A DNA stretch of 49,690 nt. Origin: Marinobacterium alkalitolerans. Its GTDB lineage: Bacteria > Pseudomonadota > Gammaproteobacteria > Pseudomonadales > Balneatricaceae. This document shows, piece by piece, positions 18,592 to 28,346 of this stretch. Each line of letters opens with the position of its first letter. The first letter of the stretch is position 1. Below the pieces are notes generated by a model. That model did not search any database. It was not told the DNA's origin and worked only from the letters and a program-made list of their open reading frames with translations. The stretch is from NCBI RefSeq assembly GCF_017776525.1, contig NZ_JACVEW010000025.1, positions 1 to 49,690 on the forward strand, in the 5' to 3' direction. The position numbers were made by a program, and so were the translations under genes.

Positions 18592-20082
18592 CTAGGTGTT
18601 CGGATACAGAATATTGAGCGGTACCGCCCCGCCGCCATCAATCACGACGGCTGCATGCTCACGTCGCAGCTGTCGGGGCTCGGTCACCCCACAGGAATGG
18701 GCGATCAGCTCCACTTCGTGCACCAGATTCTGGTGGAAATTGGCCACCCGCTCCGCTTTCACTTCCGGCACCAGTCCCTGCTGCAACTTGGGATCATGGG
18801 TGGTGATGCCGGTCGGACAGGTATTCTTGTTGCACTGCAGCGCCTGAATACAGCCCAGCGCAAACATGAAGCCGCGGGCACTGACCACAAAATCGGCCCC
18901 AAGGCAGATCGCCGCCGCCACATCGGTCGGGTTAATCAGCTTACCGGATGCGATCACCCGTACCCGGTTGCGCAGGTTGTGCTGCTGCAGCTTGTTCACC
19001 AGCAGTGGCAGGCTTTCCCGCAGCGGCAGCCCCACACTGTCCATCAACGGCATGGGCGCCGCCCCTGTGCCACCGTCCGAGCTGTCCAGGGTGATGAAGT
19101 CCGGTGCCGCCTCGCTGCCGCGCTTTTTGACGGCTTCACAGAAACTGTCGAGCCAGTCGGTCGAGCCCAGCACCAGCTTGAACCCCACGGGTTTTCCCGT
19201 CACCTCACGCACATGGGCCACAAAGTCCAGCAGTTGCTCAATGTTGGAGATCTCCGGGTGTCGGTTGGGGCTGATCGAAGCCTGACCTTCGGGGATACCA
19301 CGCGCCTGAGCGATCTCGGCCGTCACCTTGTCGCCGGGCAGAATGCCCCCTTTGCCGGGCTTGGCCCCCTGGCTCAGCTTGATCTCGAACATGCGCACCT
19401 GCTCAATGGCCGCCACCTCGGCCAGCTTGCCGTCATCCAGCCGCCCTTCCGCATCACGGACACCGTACTTGGCGGTCCCGATCTGGAACACGATGTCACA
19501 GCCACCTTCCAGGTGATACTTGGACAAGGCCCCTTCACCGGTATTCATCCAGCAGCCGGCCCGCGCCGCCCCCATGGACAGGGCTCGGACCGCCGGGGCA
19601 GACAAGGCACCGAAACTCATGCCGGAGATATTGAGAAACGACGGTGCTTCATAGGGGGTACGGCAGTAGGGACCGATCCGCATCGGCTGGGTACCGGCGG
19701 CGTCCTCGCTCAGGGTCGGAAAGGGACAGTTCAGGAAGTAGTAGGTGCCGGGCTTGCGCAGATCACGTGTGGACCCGAAAGCCACGGTGTTATCGATATT
19801 CTTGGCCGCGCGGTAGACCCAGGAACGCTGCGCCCGGTTGAACGGCATCTCCTCGCGATCCATGGCAAAGAAATACTGGCGGAAGAACTCGCCCAGGCTC
19901 TCGAAAATATAACGAAAGCGCCCCAGCAGGGGATAGTTGCGCCGAATGGTGTGTGCCGTCTGGCGTTTATCGACCTGGTACATCACCACTCCTGCCACCA
20001 GTGCGGCGACGATCAGCAGCAACACGATGACGCCTATCAGCGCGATAAAATCGATGGCCAGCATGAATATCGTTTCGTTCAT
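18592..20082 (-). CDS. FMN-binding glutamate synthase-domain protein, membrane-anchored
   Basis: A 496-residue protein with an N-terminal hydrophobic helix (about 5-35) followed by a glutamate synthase central/FMN barrel domain (about 100-480). Motifs: ISGMSFGALSAPAVRAL, KLSQGAKPGKGGILPG, TLDSSDGGTGAAP, ASGKL and the iron-sulfur cysteine stretch LGCIQALQCNKNTCPTGI. It lacks the glutaminase and C-terminal beta-helix of GltB. Stand-alone proteins of this type (YerD-like) are widespread with unclear substrate; some relatives act in methylamine metabolism through N-methylglutamate synthase. No partner subunits are adjacent, so physiological role is open. Confidence 0.85.
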   Translation of the reverse strand: MNETIFMLAIDFIALIGVIVLLLIVAALVAGVVMYQVDKRQTAHTIRRNYPLLGRFRYIFESLGEFFRQYFFAMDREEMPFNRAQRSWVYRAAKNIDNTVAFGSTRDLRKPGTYYFLNCPFPTLSEDAAGTQPMRIGPYCRTPYEAPSFLNISGMSFGALSAPAVRALSMGAARAGCWMNTGEGALSKYHLEGGCDIVFQIGTAKYGVRDAEGRLDDGKLAEVAAIEQVRMFEIKLSQGAKPGKGGILPGDKVTAEIAQARGIPEGQASISPNRHPEISNIEQLLDFVAHVREVTGKPVGFKLVLGSTDWLDSFCEAVKKRGSEAAPDFITLDSSDGGTGAAPMPLMDSVGLPLRESLPLLVNKLQQHNLRNRVRVIASGKLINPTDVAAAICLGADFVVSARGFMFALGCIQALQCNKNTCPTGITTHDPKLQQGLVPEVKAERVANFHQNLVHEVELIAHSCGVTEPRQLRREHAAVVIDGGGAVPLNILYPNT

Positions 20083-20213
20083 CTCTATCCCTGTCTGCGT
20101 TATTGAGCTGTCTCTATCCTAACCTGCAACCGCGCTGACAACCATGGCTCGGGGGCTTCCGCGCAGGCGCATTAGCGCGTACGCTGAAAGCAGCGAAACA
20201 GCGGAGAACGCCC

Positions 20214-20822
20214 ATGGTGAACCAGGTTGTTGTACTGCATGGCCTCTACATGTCGGGGCTGGTCATGCACCCGCTGTGCCGGCGCCTGCAGAAGCAGGGA
20301 TATGCCACCCTGAACCTGAGCTACAACACCCTGTCACCCGAAATGGACCAGATCTGTGACAGAATCGACCGCTTTATCGGCAATGAGCCCACGGCGTTCG
20401 TGTGCCACTCCATGGGTGGGCTGATCGCCCGACACTACCTGGAGCGCGGGTCCAGGCCCAGTCATCAGGTGGACCCTGTCATTACTCTGGGAACGCCCCA
20501 CAAGGGCAGTGTACTGGCGCGGGAGATACACGGCTCCCGCCTCAAGGGCATGCTGAAGAACAGTGTGGAATACCTGCTGACCGACAACCGACACTGGCCG
20601 TTCAGGGCACGCCTCTACAGCATTGCCGGTGATTTGCCGGTTGGGCTGATGCCGCTGCTCAAGCCGGATACCCGCTCAGATGGCACCGTCCTCATCGACG
20701 AAACCTGTGTCACCGGCATGACCGAGCACCGTGTCTTCCCGCTCAGTCATACCAGCCTGATCTACTCACGCCGAGTGATGCAGTACATTCTGGACGTGCT
20801 CGCCCGACCTGCCGACGATTGA
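20214..20822 (+). CDS. Alpha/beta hydrolase, lipase/PGAP1-like
   Basis: A 202-residue hydrolase starting VVVLHGLYMSGLVMHPL (oxyanion HG motif) with the nucleophile elbow V-C-H-S-M-G-G (Ser about residue 65), then VITLGTPHKGS and a late DETCVTGM...HTSLIY that supplies the catalytic histidine. It resembles small esterases/acyltransferases of the PGAP1/lipase class. The first Gly of GXSXG is Cys here. GCGGAG lies seven bases before the ATG. Divergent from the flavoprotein gene. Substrate unknown. Confidence 0.83.
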   Translation: MVNQVVVLHGLYMSGLVMHPLCRRLQKQGYATLNLSYNTLSPEMDQICDRIDRFIGNEPTAFVCHSMGGLIARHYLERGSRPSHQVDPVITLGTPHKGSVLAREIHGSRLKGMLKNSVEYLLTDNRHWPFRARLYSIAGDLPVGLMPLLKPDTRSDGTVLIDETCVTGMTEHRVFPLSHTSLIYSRRVMQYILDVLARPADD

Positions 20823-20912
20823 CCCACACTATCAACCTCCCCGGCGGTTTCAATTGTTACTCCGCCACTGGCTGAACCATTATCTATACTGAGAGCGTCA
20901 GGGAGGAAACCT

Positions 20913-21359
20913 ATGCCACCGATCAACCGCACAGAGATCAGACGATCTTCCTCGCACCTGCGCTGGGGCTGGCTGCTGCTGGCCTGGGCCTGCATTGTGC
21001 TGGCGCTGATCGGGGCACTGGTGCCCGGCCTCCCCACCACGGTATTTGTGTTGATCGCGGGTTGGGCTGCCTCGCGCTGCTCGCCCCGCCTGCATCAATG
21101 GCTGCGCTCTCACAGCCTGCTGGGCCCCTGCCTGCGCAACTGGGAACAGGGCGGGCACATCGACAGACGTACCAAATGGACCGCCAGCGCCGGCATGCTC
21201 TTCGCTCTGATCCTGATTCTTTTCAGCGTTCAGCATCCGCTCTGGTTGAGTGCCTGCCTTGCCTTGATCGCCATCGGGGCCCTGGCAGTCTGGTCGCGCC
21301 CGGAGCCCGCGACCGTGTCAGCCAACCGGCACAAAAAACCCCGTCGCAACGGGGTTTAA
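20913..21359 (+). CDS. DUF454 (YbaN-type) membrane protein
   Basis: A 148-residue inner-membrane protein with the DUF454 pattern: first helix pair ending GALVPGLPTTVFVLIAGWAASRCSP, then LHQWLRSHSLLGPCLRNWEQGG and two further helices, followed by a basic tail. GGGAGGAAAC precedes the ATG. Its last codons overlap the stem of the glmS terminator on the other strand (stop codon at 21357-21359). Function unknown. Confidence 0.85.
   Translation: MPPINRTEIRRSSSHLRWGWLLLAWACIVLALIGALVPGLPTTVFVLIAGWAASRCSPRLHQWLRSHSLLGPCLRNWEQGGHIDRRTKWTASAGMLFALILILFSVQHPLWLSACLALIAIGALAVWSRPEPATVSANRHKKPRRNGV
21333..21357 (-). terminator. Intrinsic terminator of glmUS, inside the end of the DUF454 gene
   Basis: Stem AAACCCCGT (21336-21344), loop CGCA, ACGGGGTTT (21349-21357). 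On the minus strand it is followed by a T-run (plus-strand A-run from 21333). It lies 30 bases after the glmS stop and within the last nine codons of the opposing gene. Confidence 0.85.
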
Positions 21360-21386
21360 GTTCTGCCATCATCTCAGCACCGAGCG

Positions 21387-23213
21387 TTATTCTACCGTCA
21401 CGCTCTTGGCCAGGTTGCGAGGCTGGTCCACATCGGTCCCCTTCAGTACGGCCACATGGTAGGACAACAATTGCAGCGGCAATGTAAAGGCGATGGGGTC
21501 CAGTATGGACGGCTGTGCCGGCAGATGAATCACCTGCATGCCGGGTTCCGACTGAACGCTCTCCTCACAGCCTGCGAAGACAAACAGCTCGCCGCCGCGT
21601 GCCTTCACCTCCTGCAGGTTGGCCTTGAGCTTGTCCAGCATGCCGTTGCGCGGTGCCACGGCGACCACCGGCATCTCCTTGTCGACCAGAGCCAGCGGAC
21701 CATGCTTGAGCTCGCCTGCGGGGTAGGCTTCGGCATGAATATAGGAGATCTCCTTGAGCTTGAGCGCCCCCTCCATCGCCACCGGGTACAGCACATTGCG
21801 CCCCAGAAACAGGGCGTGATGCTTTTCGGCAAAGTGGGCCGACATCTGCTCGATGGGACCATCCAGCGCCAACAGCTGCTGCAGCAAGCCCGGCAACTGC
21901 TCCAGTGCCGCGACCAGCTCGGTTTCCGTTTCGTCACTCAGCCCGTGACGCCGCCCCAGCGCAAGGGTGGTCAGCATCAGGGCAACCAGCTGCGAGGTAA
22001 ACGCCTTGGTGGATGCCACGCCGATCTCGGGGCCGGCATTGGTCATCAGGCAGAGGTCGGATTCGCGTACCAGCGAACTGCCGGGGACGTTGCAGATGGC
22101 CAGCGTTGCCAGCACTCGATCCTTCACCTCGCGCAGTGCCGCGAGCGTATCGGCCGTTTCACCGGACTGTGACAGCGTCAGCAGCAGTGTGCCTTCGGGC
22201 AGCACCACCGGGCGATAGCGAAACTCGCTGGCCACTTCCACCATGCAGGGGATGCCAACCAGTTCTTCAATCCAGTACTTGGCAACCATGCCGGCATGGT
22301 AACTGGTGCCGCAGGCCACGATCTGAACCTGTTTGACCTGATCAAAAATGGCACCGGCCTCACTGCCGAACGCCTGCTCCAGCAGCCGACCAGAGGCTGT
22401 ACGCCCCTCCAGTACCGCCTGCATCACGCGTGGCTGTTCGTAAATTTCCTTCAGCATGAAATGGCGGAACTCGCCTTTCTCGGCACTGCCCAGCCCATGC
22501 TCGAAGGTGCTCACGGCACGCTCAACGGCGTTGCCCTTCGCATCCCAGACCTGAATGCTGTCACGTGACAGTGCGGCGATATCGCCGTCTTCCAGGAACA
22601 TGAACCGGTCGGTGACCGGCAACAGGGCCAGCTGATCAGAGGCGATGAAGTTTTCACCGATCCCTACGCCGATCACCAGCGGACTGCCCTTGCGTGCCGT
22701 CAGCAGCTGATCCGGCTGGTCCGCATGCATGACCCCCAGTGCAAAGGCGCCTTCCAGGCAAGCCAGTGTTGCCCGCAGCGCGTCCCTGAGTGACATCCCC
22801 TTGCCCAGCTCACGGTCGATCAGGTGCGCGACCACCTCGGTATCCGTTTCGGATGTAAAGGTGTAGCCCTGCTGCTGCAACTCGCGCTTGAGGGGCTCAA
22901 AGTTCTCGATAATACCGTTGTGCACTACCGCCAGCCGTTCACCGGACATGTGCGGATGCGCATTCTGCTCCGAGGGCTTGCCGTGGGTCGCCCAACGCGT
23001 ATGCGCAATGCCGAGCTGTCCGGGCAAAGGCTGCTGCTCACAGGCCTCAGCCAGTGCCTGTACCTTGCCGATACGGCGCAGCCGGTTGATGCAGCCCTGA
23101 TCCAGCACCGCCATGCCGGCCGAATCGTAACCACGATATTCCAGTCGACGCAGGCCTTCCAGCAGGATACCGGCCACAGGGCGTGCCGCGATGGCACCTA
23201 CAATTCCACACAT
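21387..23213 (-). CDS. glmS: Glutamine--fructose-6-phosphate aminotransferase (isomerizing) GlmS
   Basis: Makes glucosamine 6-phosphate from fructose 6-phosphate and glutamine, the first step to UDP-GlcNAc. 608 residues: N-terminal Cys-2 glutaminase domain (MCGIVGAIAARPVAG, about 1-220), two SIS domains (about 280-600; CGTSYHAGM, LSQSGETADTLAAL) and the invariant end LAKSVTVE. Two bases separate it from glmU, with AGGA of its Shine-Dalgarno inside the glmU end. No glmS ribozyme is expected or seen. Confidence 0.98.
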   Translation of the reverse strand: MCGIVGAIAARPVAGILLEGLRRLEYRGYDSAGMAVLDQGCINRLRRIGKVQALAEACEQQPLPGQLGIAHTRWATHGKPSEQNAHPHMSGERLAVVHNGIIENFEPLKRELQQQGYTFTSETDTEVVAHLIDRELGKGMSLRDALRATLACLEGAFALGVMHADQPDQLLTARKGSPLVIGVGIGENFIASDQLALLPVTDRFMFLEDGDIAALSRDSIQVWDAKGNAVERAVSTFEHGLGSAEKGEFRHFMLKEIYEQPRVMQAVLEGRTASGRLLEQAFGSEAGAIFDQVKQVQIVACGTSYHAGMVAKYWIEELVGIPCMVEVASEFRYRPVVLPEGTLLLTLSQSGETADTLAALREVKDRVLATLAICNVPGSSLVRESDLCLMTNAGPEIGVASTKAFTSQLVALMLTTLALGRRHGLSDETETELVAALEQLPGLLQQLLALDGPIEQMSAHFAEKHHALFLGRNVLYPVAMEGALKLKEISYIHAEAYPAGELKHGPLALVDKEMPVVAVAPRNGMLDKLKANLQEVKARGGELFVFAGCEESVQSEPGMQVIHLPAQPSILDPIAFTLPLQLLSYHVAVLKGTDVDQPRNLAKSVTVE

Positions 23214-23215
23214 GA

Positions 23216-24583
23216 TCAGGATCCTTTTTTCTGCGGACGCTTCCAGTTATCCAGATTGATCTGCTTGCCACGGGCCACGGCCAGCTGATCGGCTGCTACC
23301 GTCTTGGTCACTGTAGAGCCCGCGCCTACGGTGGCACCAGCGCCGATTTCAACCGGCGCTACCAGCGAACTGTTGGAACCGATAAAGGCACCATCGCCGA
23401 TCCGGGTCAGGGACTTGTTGACGCCATCATAGTTGCAGGTGATGGTACCCGCGCCCACGTTCACCTCACGGCCGATCTCGGCATCGCCGATATAGGTCAG
23501 GTGGTTCACCTTGGAGCCCTCGCCGATCACGGCCTTCTTGGTCTCGACAAAGTTGCCGACCTTGCTGCCGGCGGCCATCTCGGTACCCGGGCGCAGGCGT
23601 GCAAAGGGCCCGATCTGGGCATTTTCTGCCACCACGGCACCTTCGATAATGGAGTTGGCTTCTATGCGGGTCCCGGCACCGATGCGCGCATTGCGAATAA
23701 TACAGTTGGCACCGACTTCGACCCCCTCGCCCAGAATGACGTCACCTTCGAAAATCGTATTGATATCGATCAGCACGTCCTGCGCCACCTGGAGGTTACC
23801 GCGGATATCCACCCGTGCCGGATCAGCCAGGGTCACGCCGGCTGTCATCAGCGCGTCTGCCTTCTGACGCTGATACCAGCGCTCCAGATGAGCCAGTTGC
23901 TGACGGTTGTTGACGCCCTGCACCTCCTGCTCGGCTTCAGGCTGAATGGCACGCACCCGCATGCCCTCCTCGGCCGCCATGGCAATCACGTCGGTCAAAT
24001 AGTACTCGCCCTGAGCGTTGTCGGCAGACAGGCGTGGCAGCCACTCATGCAATGCCGATGAGGGCACCGCCAGAATGCCGGTGTTGACCTCTCGGGTCAG
24101 CTTTTCCTGTTCGGTTGCATCCTTGTGCTCCACAATGGCCACCACGTCGCCGACGGCATTGCGGATGATGCGCCCGTATCCGGTCGGATCTTCCAGTGTG
24201 ACCGTGAGCAGGCCCAGGTCGCCCTGGGACGCGATCTGTACCAGTTGCTTCAGCGTCTCGGTACGGGTCAGGGGTACATCACCATAGAGCACCAGCACTA
24301 CCGAGTCCTGGCCGATCTGGGGCAAGGCCTGAGCAACGGCATGACCCGTACCCAGTTGCTCGTGCTGCCAGACAAAACTGATCCCCTGCCCGGCCATGGC
24401 CTGTTCGACCTGTTCACCACCATGGCCAATCACCACGTGCAACACCTCAGGCACCATGGCATTGGCATGATCCACGACATGCTGCAGCATGGGCTTGCCG
24501 GCCAGTCGGTGCATCACCTTGGGCTGGCTCGACTTCATACGGCTGCCCTGTCCGGCAGCCAGAATCACTACATCCGTTTTCAT
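23216..24583 (-). CDS. glmU: Bifunctional GlmU (GlcN-1-P acetyltransferase / GlcNAc-1-P uridyltransferase)
   Basis: Acetylates glucosamine 1-phosphate and transfers UMP to form UDP-GlcNAc for peptidoglycan and LPS. 455 residues: N-terminal pyrophosphorylase (LAAGQGSRMKSSQPKVMHRL, LYGDVPL) and C-terminal left-handed beta-helix acetyltransferase (about 250-455; YIGDAEIGREVNVGAGTITC, GSNSSLVAPVEIG). First gene of glmU-glmS. A possible -35/-10 (TTGATC, 16 bp, TAAAGT on the minus strand) lies in the 119-bp region shared with the divergent TrmB-like gene. Confidence 0.97.
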   Translation of the reverse strand: MKTDVVILAAGQGSRMKSSQPKVMHRLAGKPMLQHVVDHANAMVPEVLHVVIGHGGEQVEQAMAGQGISFVWQHEQLGTGHAVAQALPQIGQDSVVLVLYGDVPLTRTETLKQLVQIASQGDLGLLTVTLEDPTGYGRIIRNAVGDVVAIVEHKDATEQEKLTREVNTGILAVPSSALHEWLPRLSADNAQGEYYLTDVIAMAAEEGMRVRAIQPEAEQEVQGVNNRQQLAHLERWYQRQKADALMTAGVTLADPARVDIRGNLQVAQDVLIDINTIFEGDVILGEGVEVGANCIIRNARIGAGTRIEANSIIEGAVVAENAQIGPFARLRPGTEMAAGSKVGNFVETKKAVIGEGSKVNHLTYIGDAEIGREVNVGAGTITCNYDGVNKSLTRIGDGAFIGSNSSLVAPVEIGAGATVGAGSTVTKTVAADQLAVARGKQINLDNWKRPQKKGS

Positions 24584-24614
24584 ATCACGTTATATCCCGA
24601 GGCGTCGCAACCGC

Positions 24615-24701
24615 CTGTCACAACCATTACATATTCAGTGGCAAAAACTTTAGCGTATACTGACAGGCGATCAATACCTTTTGTCACAATAAAATTGACA
24701 A
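24615..24701. promoter_or_regulatory. TGTCA/TGACA half-site cluster between glmU and the TrmB-like gene
   Basis: Four half-sites form two nested inverted repeats: CTGTCA (24615-24620) with TGACAG (24661-24666), and TTGTCA (24681-24686) with TGACAA (24696-24701, ending one base before the regulator ATG). A TATACT hexamer (24656-24661) touches the second half-site. The layout fits an operator for the adjacent regulator acting on itself and glmUS. Confidence 0.5.
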
Positions 24702-24702
24702 T

Positions 24703-25443
24703 ATGTCTCAGAAAATCTTCGACCAGCTTGGCTTGAGTGAGCGGGATATCAGTGTTTACAAGGCATTGCTGGCACTTGGTCCCAGCTCGATCCGAACCGT
24801 CGCTGAACGGGCCGGTGTCAATCGAGGCAGTACCTACGAGTGCCTGAAAAGCCTTCAGCAGCGCGGTATCGTCACCTATCTGCCCAAGGGCAAGCGGCGC
24901 TACTTTTCGGCACGGGAACCTGACGCCCTGCTGCAACTGGCCGATGCACGCCGCGAGCAGCTCGACTCCGCCATTGAGCAGCTCAAAAGCAGCGTCATTC
25001 CTGAACTGCACCACCTGAAGCCGGATTTCAGCGTTGCCAACGTGGAGTTCTATGAAGGGGATGCGGGGATTGAGCAGGTATTGCGCGATATTCTCAACCG
25101 GGTGGGTGAGCAGGAAGACCCGGTCTATTCGGTGTTTTCGTCCAAACCGATCCGTCCGTTGCTGTATCGGCCCTTTCCGAACTTCACCGCGCAGCGCGTG
25201 GCACGCAAGATCCAGGTACGGGTTATCGCAATCGGGGATGGTGGCGAAAGCGCAGACTACTCCGAGCGCAAATGGATCCGTACCGAGGGGCCCGTCGATG
25301 CGGCCTATATCGCGATCTATCCGCCCCGCTGTGCCATCATCTCGCTGGCTTCTGACAACTATCCCACCGCGGTGGTGATTGACTCACGGGAAGTGGCGGC
25401 GGCCCAGCAGATCGTATTCAACACCCTTTGGGGCCTGCTGTAA
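24703..25443 (+). CDS. TrmB-family transcriptional regulator
   Basis: A 246-residue protein with an N-terminal winged helix-turn-helix (about 1-75; LSERDISVYKALLALGPSSIRTVAERAGVNRGSTYECLKSL), a helical linker (about 78-110) and a C-terminal effector-type domain. TrmB proteins are sugar-responsive regulators best known from archaea. It is divergent from glmU, where pseudomonads instead carry a DeoR-type GlmR between glmU and glmS, so control of amino-sugar synthesis is a reasonable inference. No clear Shine-Dalgarno precedes the ATG; the upstream bases are part of an inverted repeat. Confidence 0.82.
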   Translation: MSQKIFDQLGLSERDISVYKALLALGPSSIRTVAERAGVNRGSTYECLKSLQQRGIVTYLPKGKRRYFSAREPDALLQLADARREQLDSAIEQLKSSVIPELHHLKPDFSVANVEFYEGDAGIEQVLRDILNRVGEQEDPVYSVFSSKPIRPLLYRPFPNFTAQRVARKIQVRVIAIGDGGESADYSERKWIRTEGPVDAAYIAIYPPRCAIISLASDNYPTAVVIDSREVAAAQQIVFNTLWGLL

Positions 25444-25467
25444 CCGGCAGCTGAGTGACAGGCACAA

Positions 25468-25493
25468 AAAAAGCAGCCATACGGCTGCTTTTT
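25468..25493. terminator. Bidirectional terminator between TrmB-like gene and atpC
   Basis: AAAAAGCAGCC (25468-25478), loop ATAC, GGCTGCTTTTT (25483-25493). A/T tracts on both sides allow termination of the regulator (+) and of the atp operon (-). Confidence 0.92.
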
Positions 25494-25513
25494 CGTTGTC
25501 GGCAAAAACCGGT

Positions 25514-25936
25514 TTACTTGGTTTTGCGACGAATCTGCTGCAGGGTGCGCAGCTGAGCCGCGGCTTCGGCCAGCTGAGCCGCAGCACGGGAGTATTCGAA
25601 CTCGCCGGTCTTGTCGGCCATTGCATGCTCAGCATGCTTCTGGGCTTCAAGCGCTGCGGCTTCACTCAGATCACCCGCGTGCAGTGCAGTATCAGCAAGC
25701 ACTGTCACCTTGTGCGGCTGGACTTCGATGAAGCCACCCGAGACGTAAAATACATCTTCCTCACCGCCCTGCTTGCGCAGCTCGACAGGGCCTGGTTTCA
25801 GTTCCGTCAGAAGCGGAGCGTGACCCGGGTAGATACCCAGGTCACCCAGGCTACCTGTCACAGAGACGAATTCGATAAGGCCAGAGAAGATCTCTTCTTC
25901 AGCACTTACGATGTCACAATGAACAGTCATAGCCAT
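25514..25936 (-). CDS. atpC: ATP synthase F1 subunit epsilon
   Basis: 140-residue epsilon subunit of the rotary F1 central stalk; regulates ATP hydrolysis. N-terminal beta-sandwich ([36 protein letters not shown]) and C-terminal two-helix region ([14 protein letters not shown]...). Last gene of the atp operon, followed by a terminator. Length is normal for gammaproteobacteria. Confidence 0.97.
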   Translation of the reverse strand: MAMTVHCDIVSAEEEIFSGLIEFVSVTGSLGDLGIYPGHAPLLTELKPGPVELRKQGGEEDVFYVSGGFIEVQPHKVTVLADTALHAGDLSEAAALEAQKHAEHAMADKTGEFEYSRAAAQLAEAAAQLRTLQQIRRKTK

Positions 25937-25971
25937 CTTGATTACCTCTTAAAAGGTTCCGCGCGGAACGA

Positions 25972-27381
<1,410 letters not shown>

Positions 27382-27406
27382 TTAACTTTTAAACCTGTTC
27401 ACTGCA

Positions 27407-28270
27407 TCAAACAGCAGCAGCACCACCGACGATCTCGGAGATTTCCTGAGTAATCGCCGCCTGACGAGCCTTGTTGTAGACCAGTTGCAGCTCATCAATC
27501 AGGTTGCCGGCGTTATCGGTTGCGTTCTTCATCGCCAGCATACGTGCTGCCTGTTCACAGGCATTGTTCTCAACCACGGCCTGATAGACCAGGGACTCGA
27601 TGTAACGCGTCAGCAGGCCGTTCAACAGCTCTTTCGCGTCGGGTTCGTACAGATAGTCCCAATGATGGTTGAGCTTCTCATCATCATCTTCCGCCTTCAG
27701 CGGCAGCAGCTGCTCGACGACCGGCTTCTGGGTCATGGTGTTCACGAAATCGTTGGATACGATGAACAATTGATCCAGTTTGCCTTCGTCGAATGAATCC
27801 AGCATCACCTTGACCGAACCGATCAGCTGTTCCAGTTCCGGCTGATCGCCGAGACCGCCTTTCGCTGCTACGACGTTGCCGCCGAAGTTACGGAAGAAGG
27901 TGATTGCCTTGGAGCCCAGCGCACAGATATCGACTTCGATATTCTGGTCGTGGAACTCTTTCATTTTGCTTACAGCTGCCTTGAACGCGTTCACGTTCAG
28001 ACCGCCACAGAGGCCACGGTCGGATGCCACGATAATGAAGCCGACACGCTTGACCTCACGCTCCTGCATATAGAGGTGCTTGTATTCAGGGTTGGCTTTC
28101 GCCAGGTGCTGAATCACACCACGGATGCTTTGGGCGTACGGACGGGAAGACTGCATGCGATCCTGCGCCTTACGCATCTTCGACGCAGCGACCATTTCCA
28201 TGGCGCTGGTGATTTTGCGTGTGCTGCCGATACTCGCAATTTGCGTCTTGATCTCTTTTCCGACTGCCAT
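27407..28270 (-). CDS. atpG: ATP synthase F1 subunit gamma
   Basis: 287-residue central stalk subunit. N-terminal helix [28 protein letters not shown] and C-terminal helix ending [15 protein letters not shown] form the coiled coil that rotates inside alpha3beta3; [10 protein letters not shown] is the conserved middle motif. A strong hairpin (28301-28329) sits in the 76-bp gap after atpA. Confidence 0.97.
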   Translation of the reverse strand: MAVGKEIKTQIASIGSTRKITSAMEMVAASKMRKAQDRMQSSRPYAQSIRGVIQHLAKANPEYKHLYMQEREVKRVGFIIVASDRGLCGGLNVNAFKAAVSKMKEFHDQNIEVDICALGSKAITFFRNFGGNVVAAKGGLGDQPELEQLIGSVKVMLDSFDEGKLDQLFIVSNDFVNTMTQKPVVEQLLPLKAEDDDEKLNHHWDYLYEPDAKELLNGLLTRYIESLVYQAVVENNACEQAARMLAMKNATDNAGNLIDELQLVYNKARQAAITQEISEIVGGAAAV

Positions 28271-28300
28271 AGTTCCGCCTATTAAACTTGACTCAGTATC

Positions 28301-28329
28301 CGGCTGCCCGATGCATCATCGGACAGCCG
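28301..28329 (-). repeat. Strong hairpin in the atpA-atpG gap
   Basis: CGGCTG-C-CCGATG (28301-28313), loop CAT, CATCGG-A-CAGCCG (28317-28329): two 6-bp helices separated by one mismatch, without a T-run. It lies 17 bases after the atpA stop. A possible mRNA processing or stability element affecting subunit ratios. Confidence 0.55.
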
Positions 28330-28346
28330 CCAGCTCTGACGAGCAC

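Noticed and set aside
22558-22571. Perfect palindrome CTGTCACGTGACAG inside glmS, considered as a parS site
   Set aside because: It shares only the TCACGTGA core with TGTTTCACGTGAAACA, lies in coding sequence, and half-site bases differ; chance palindrome is more likely.
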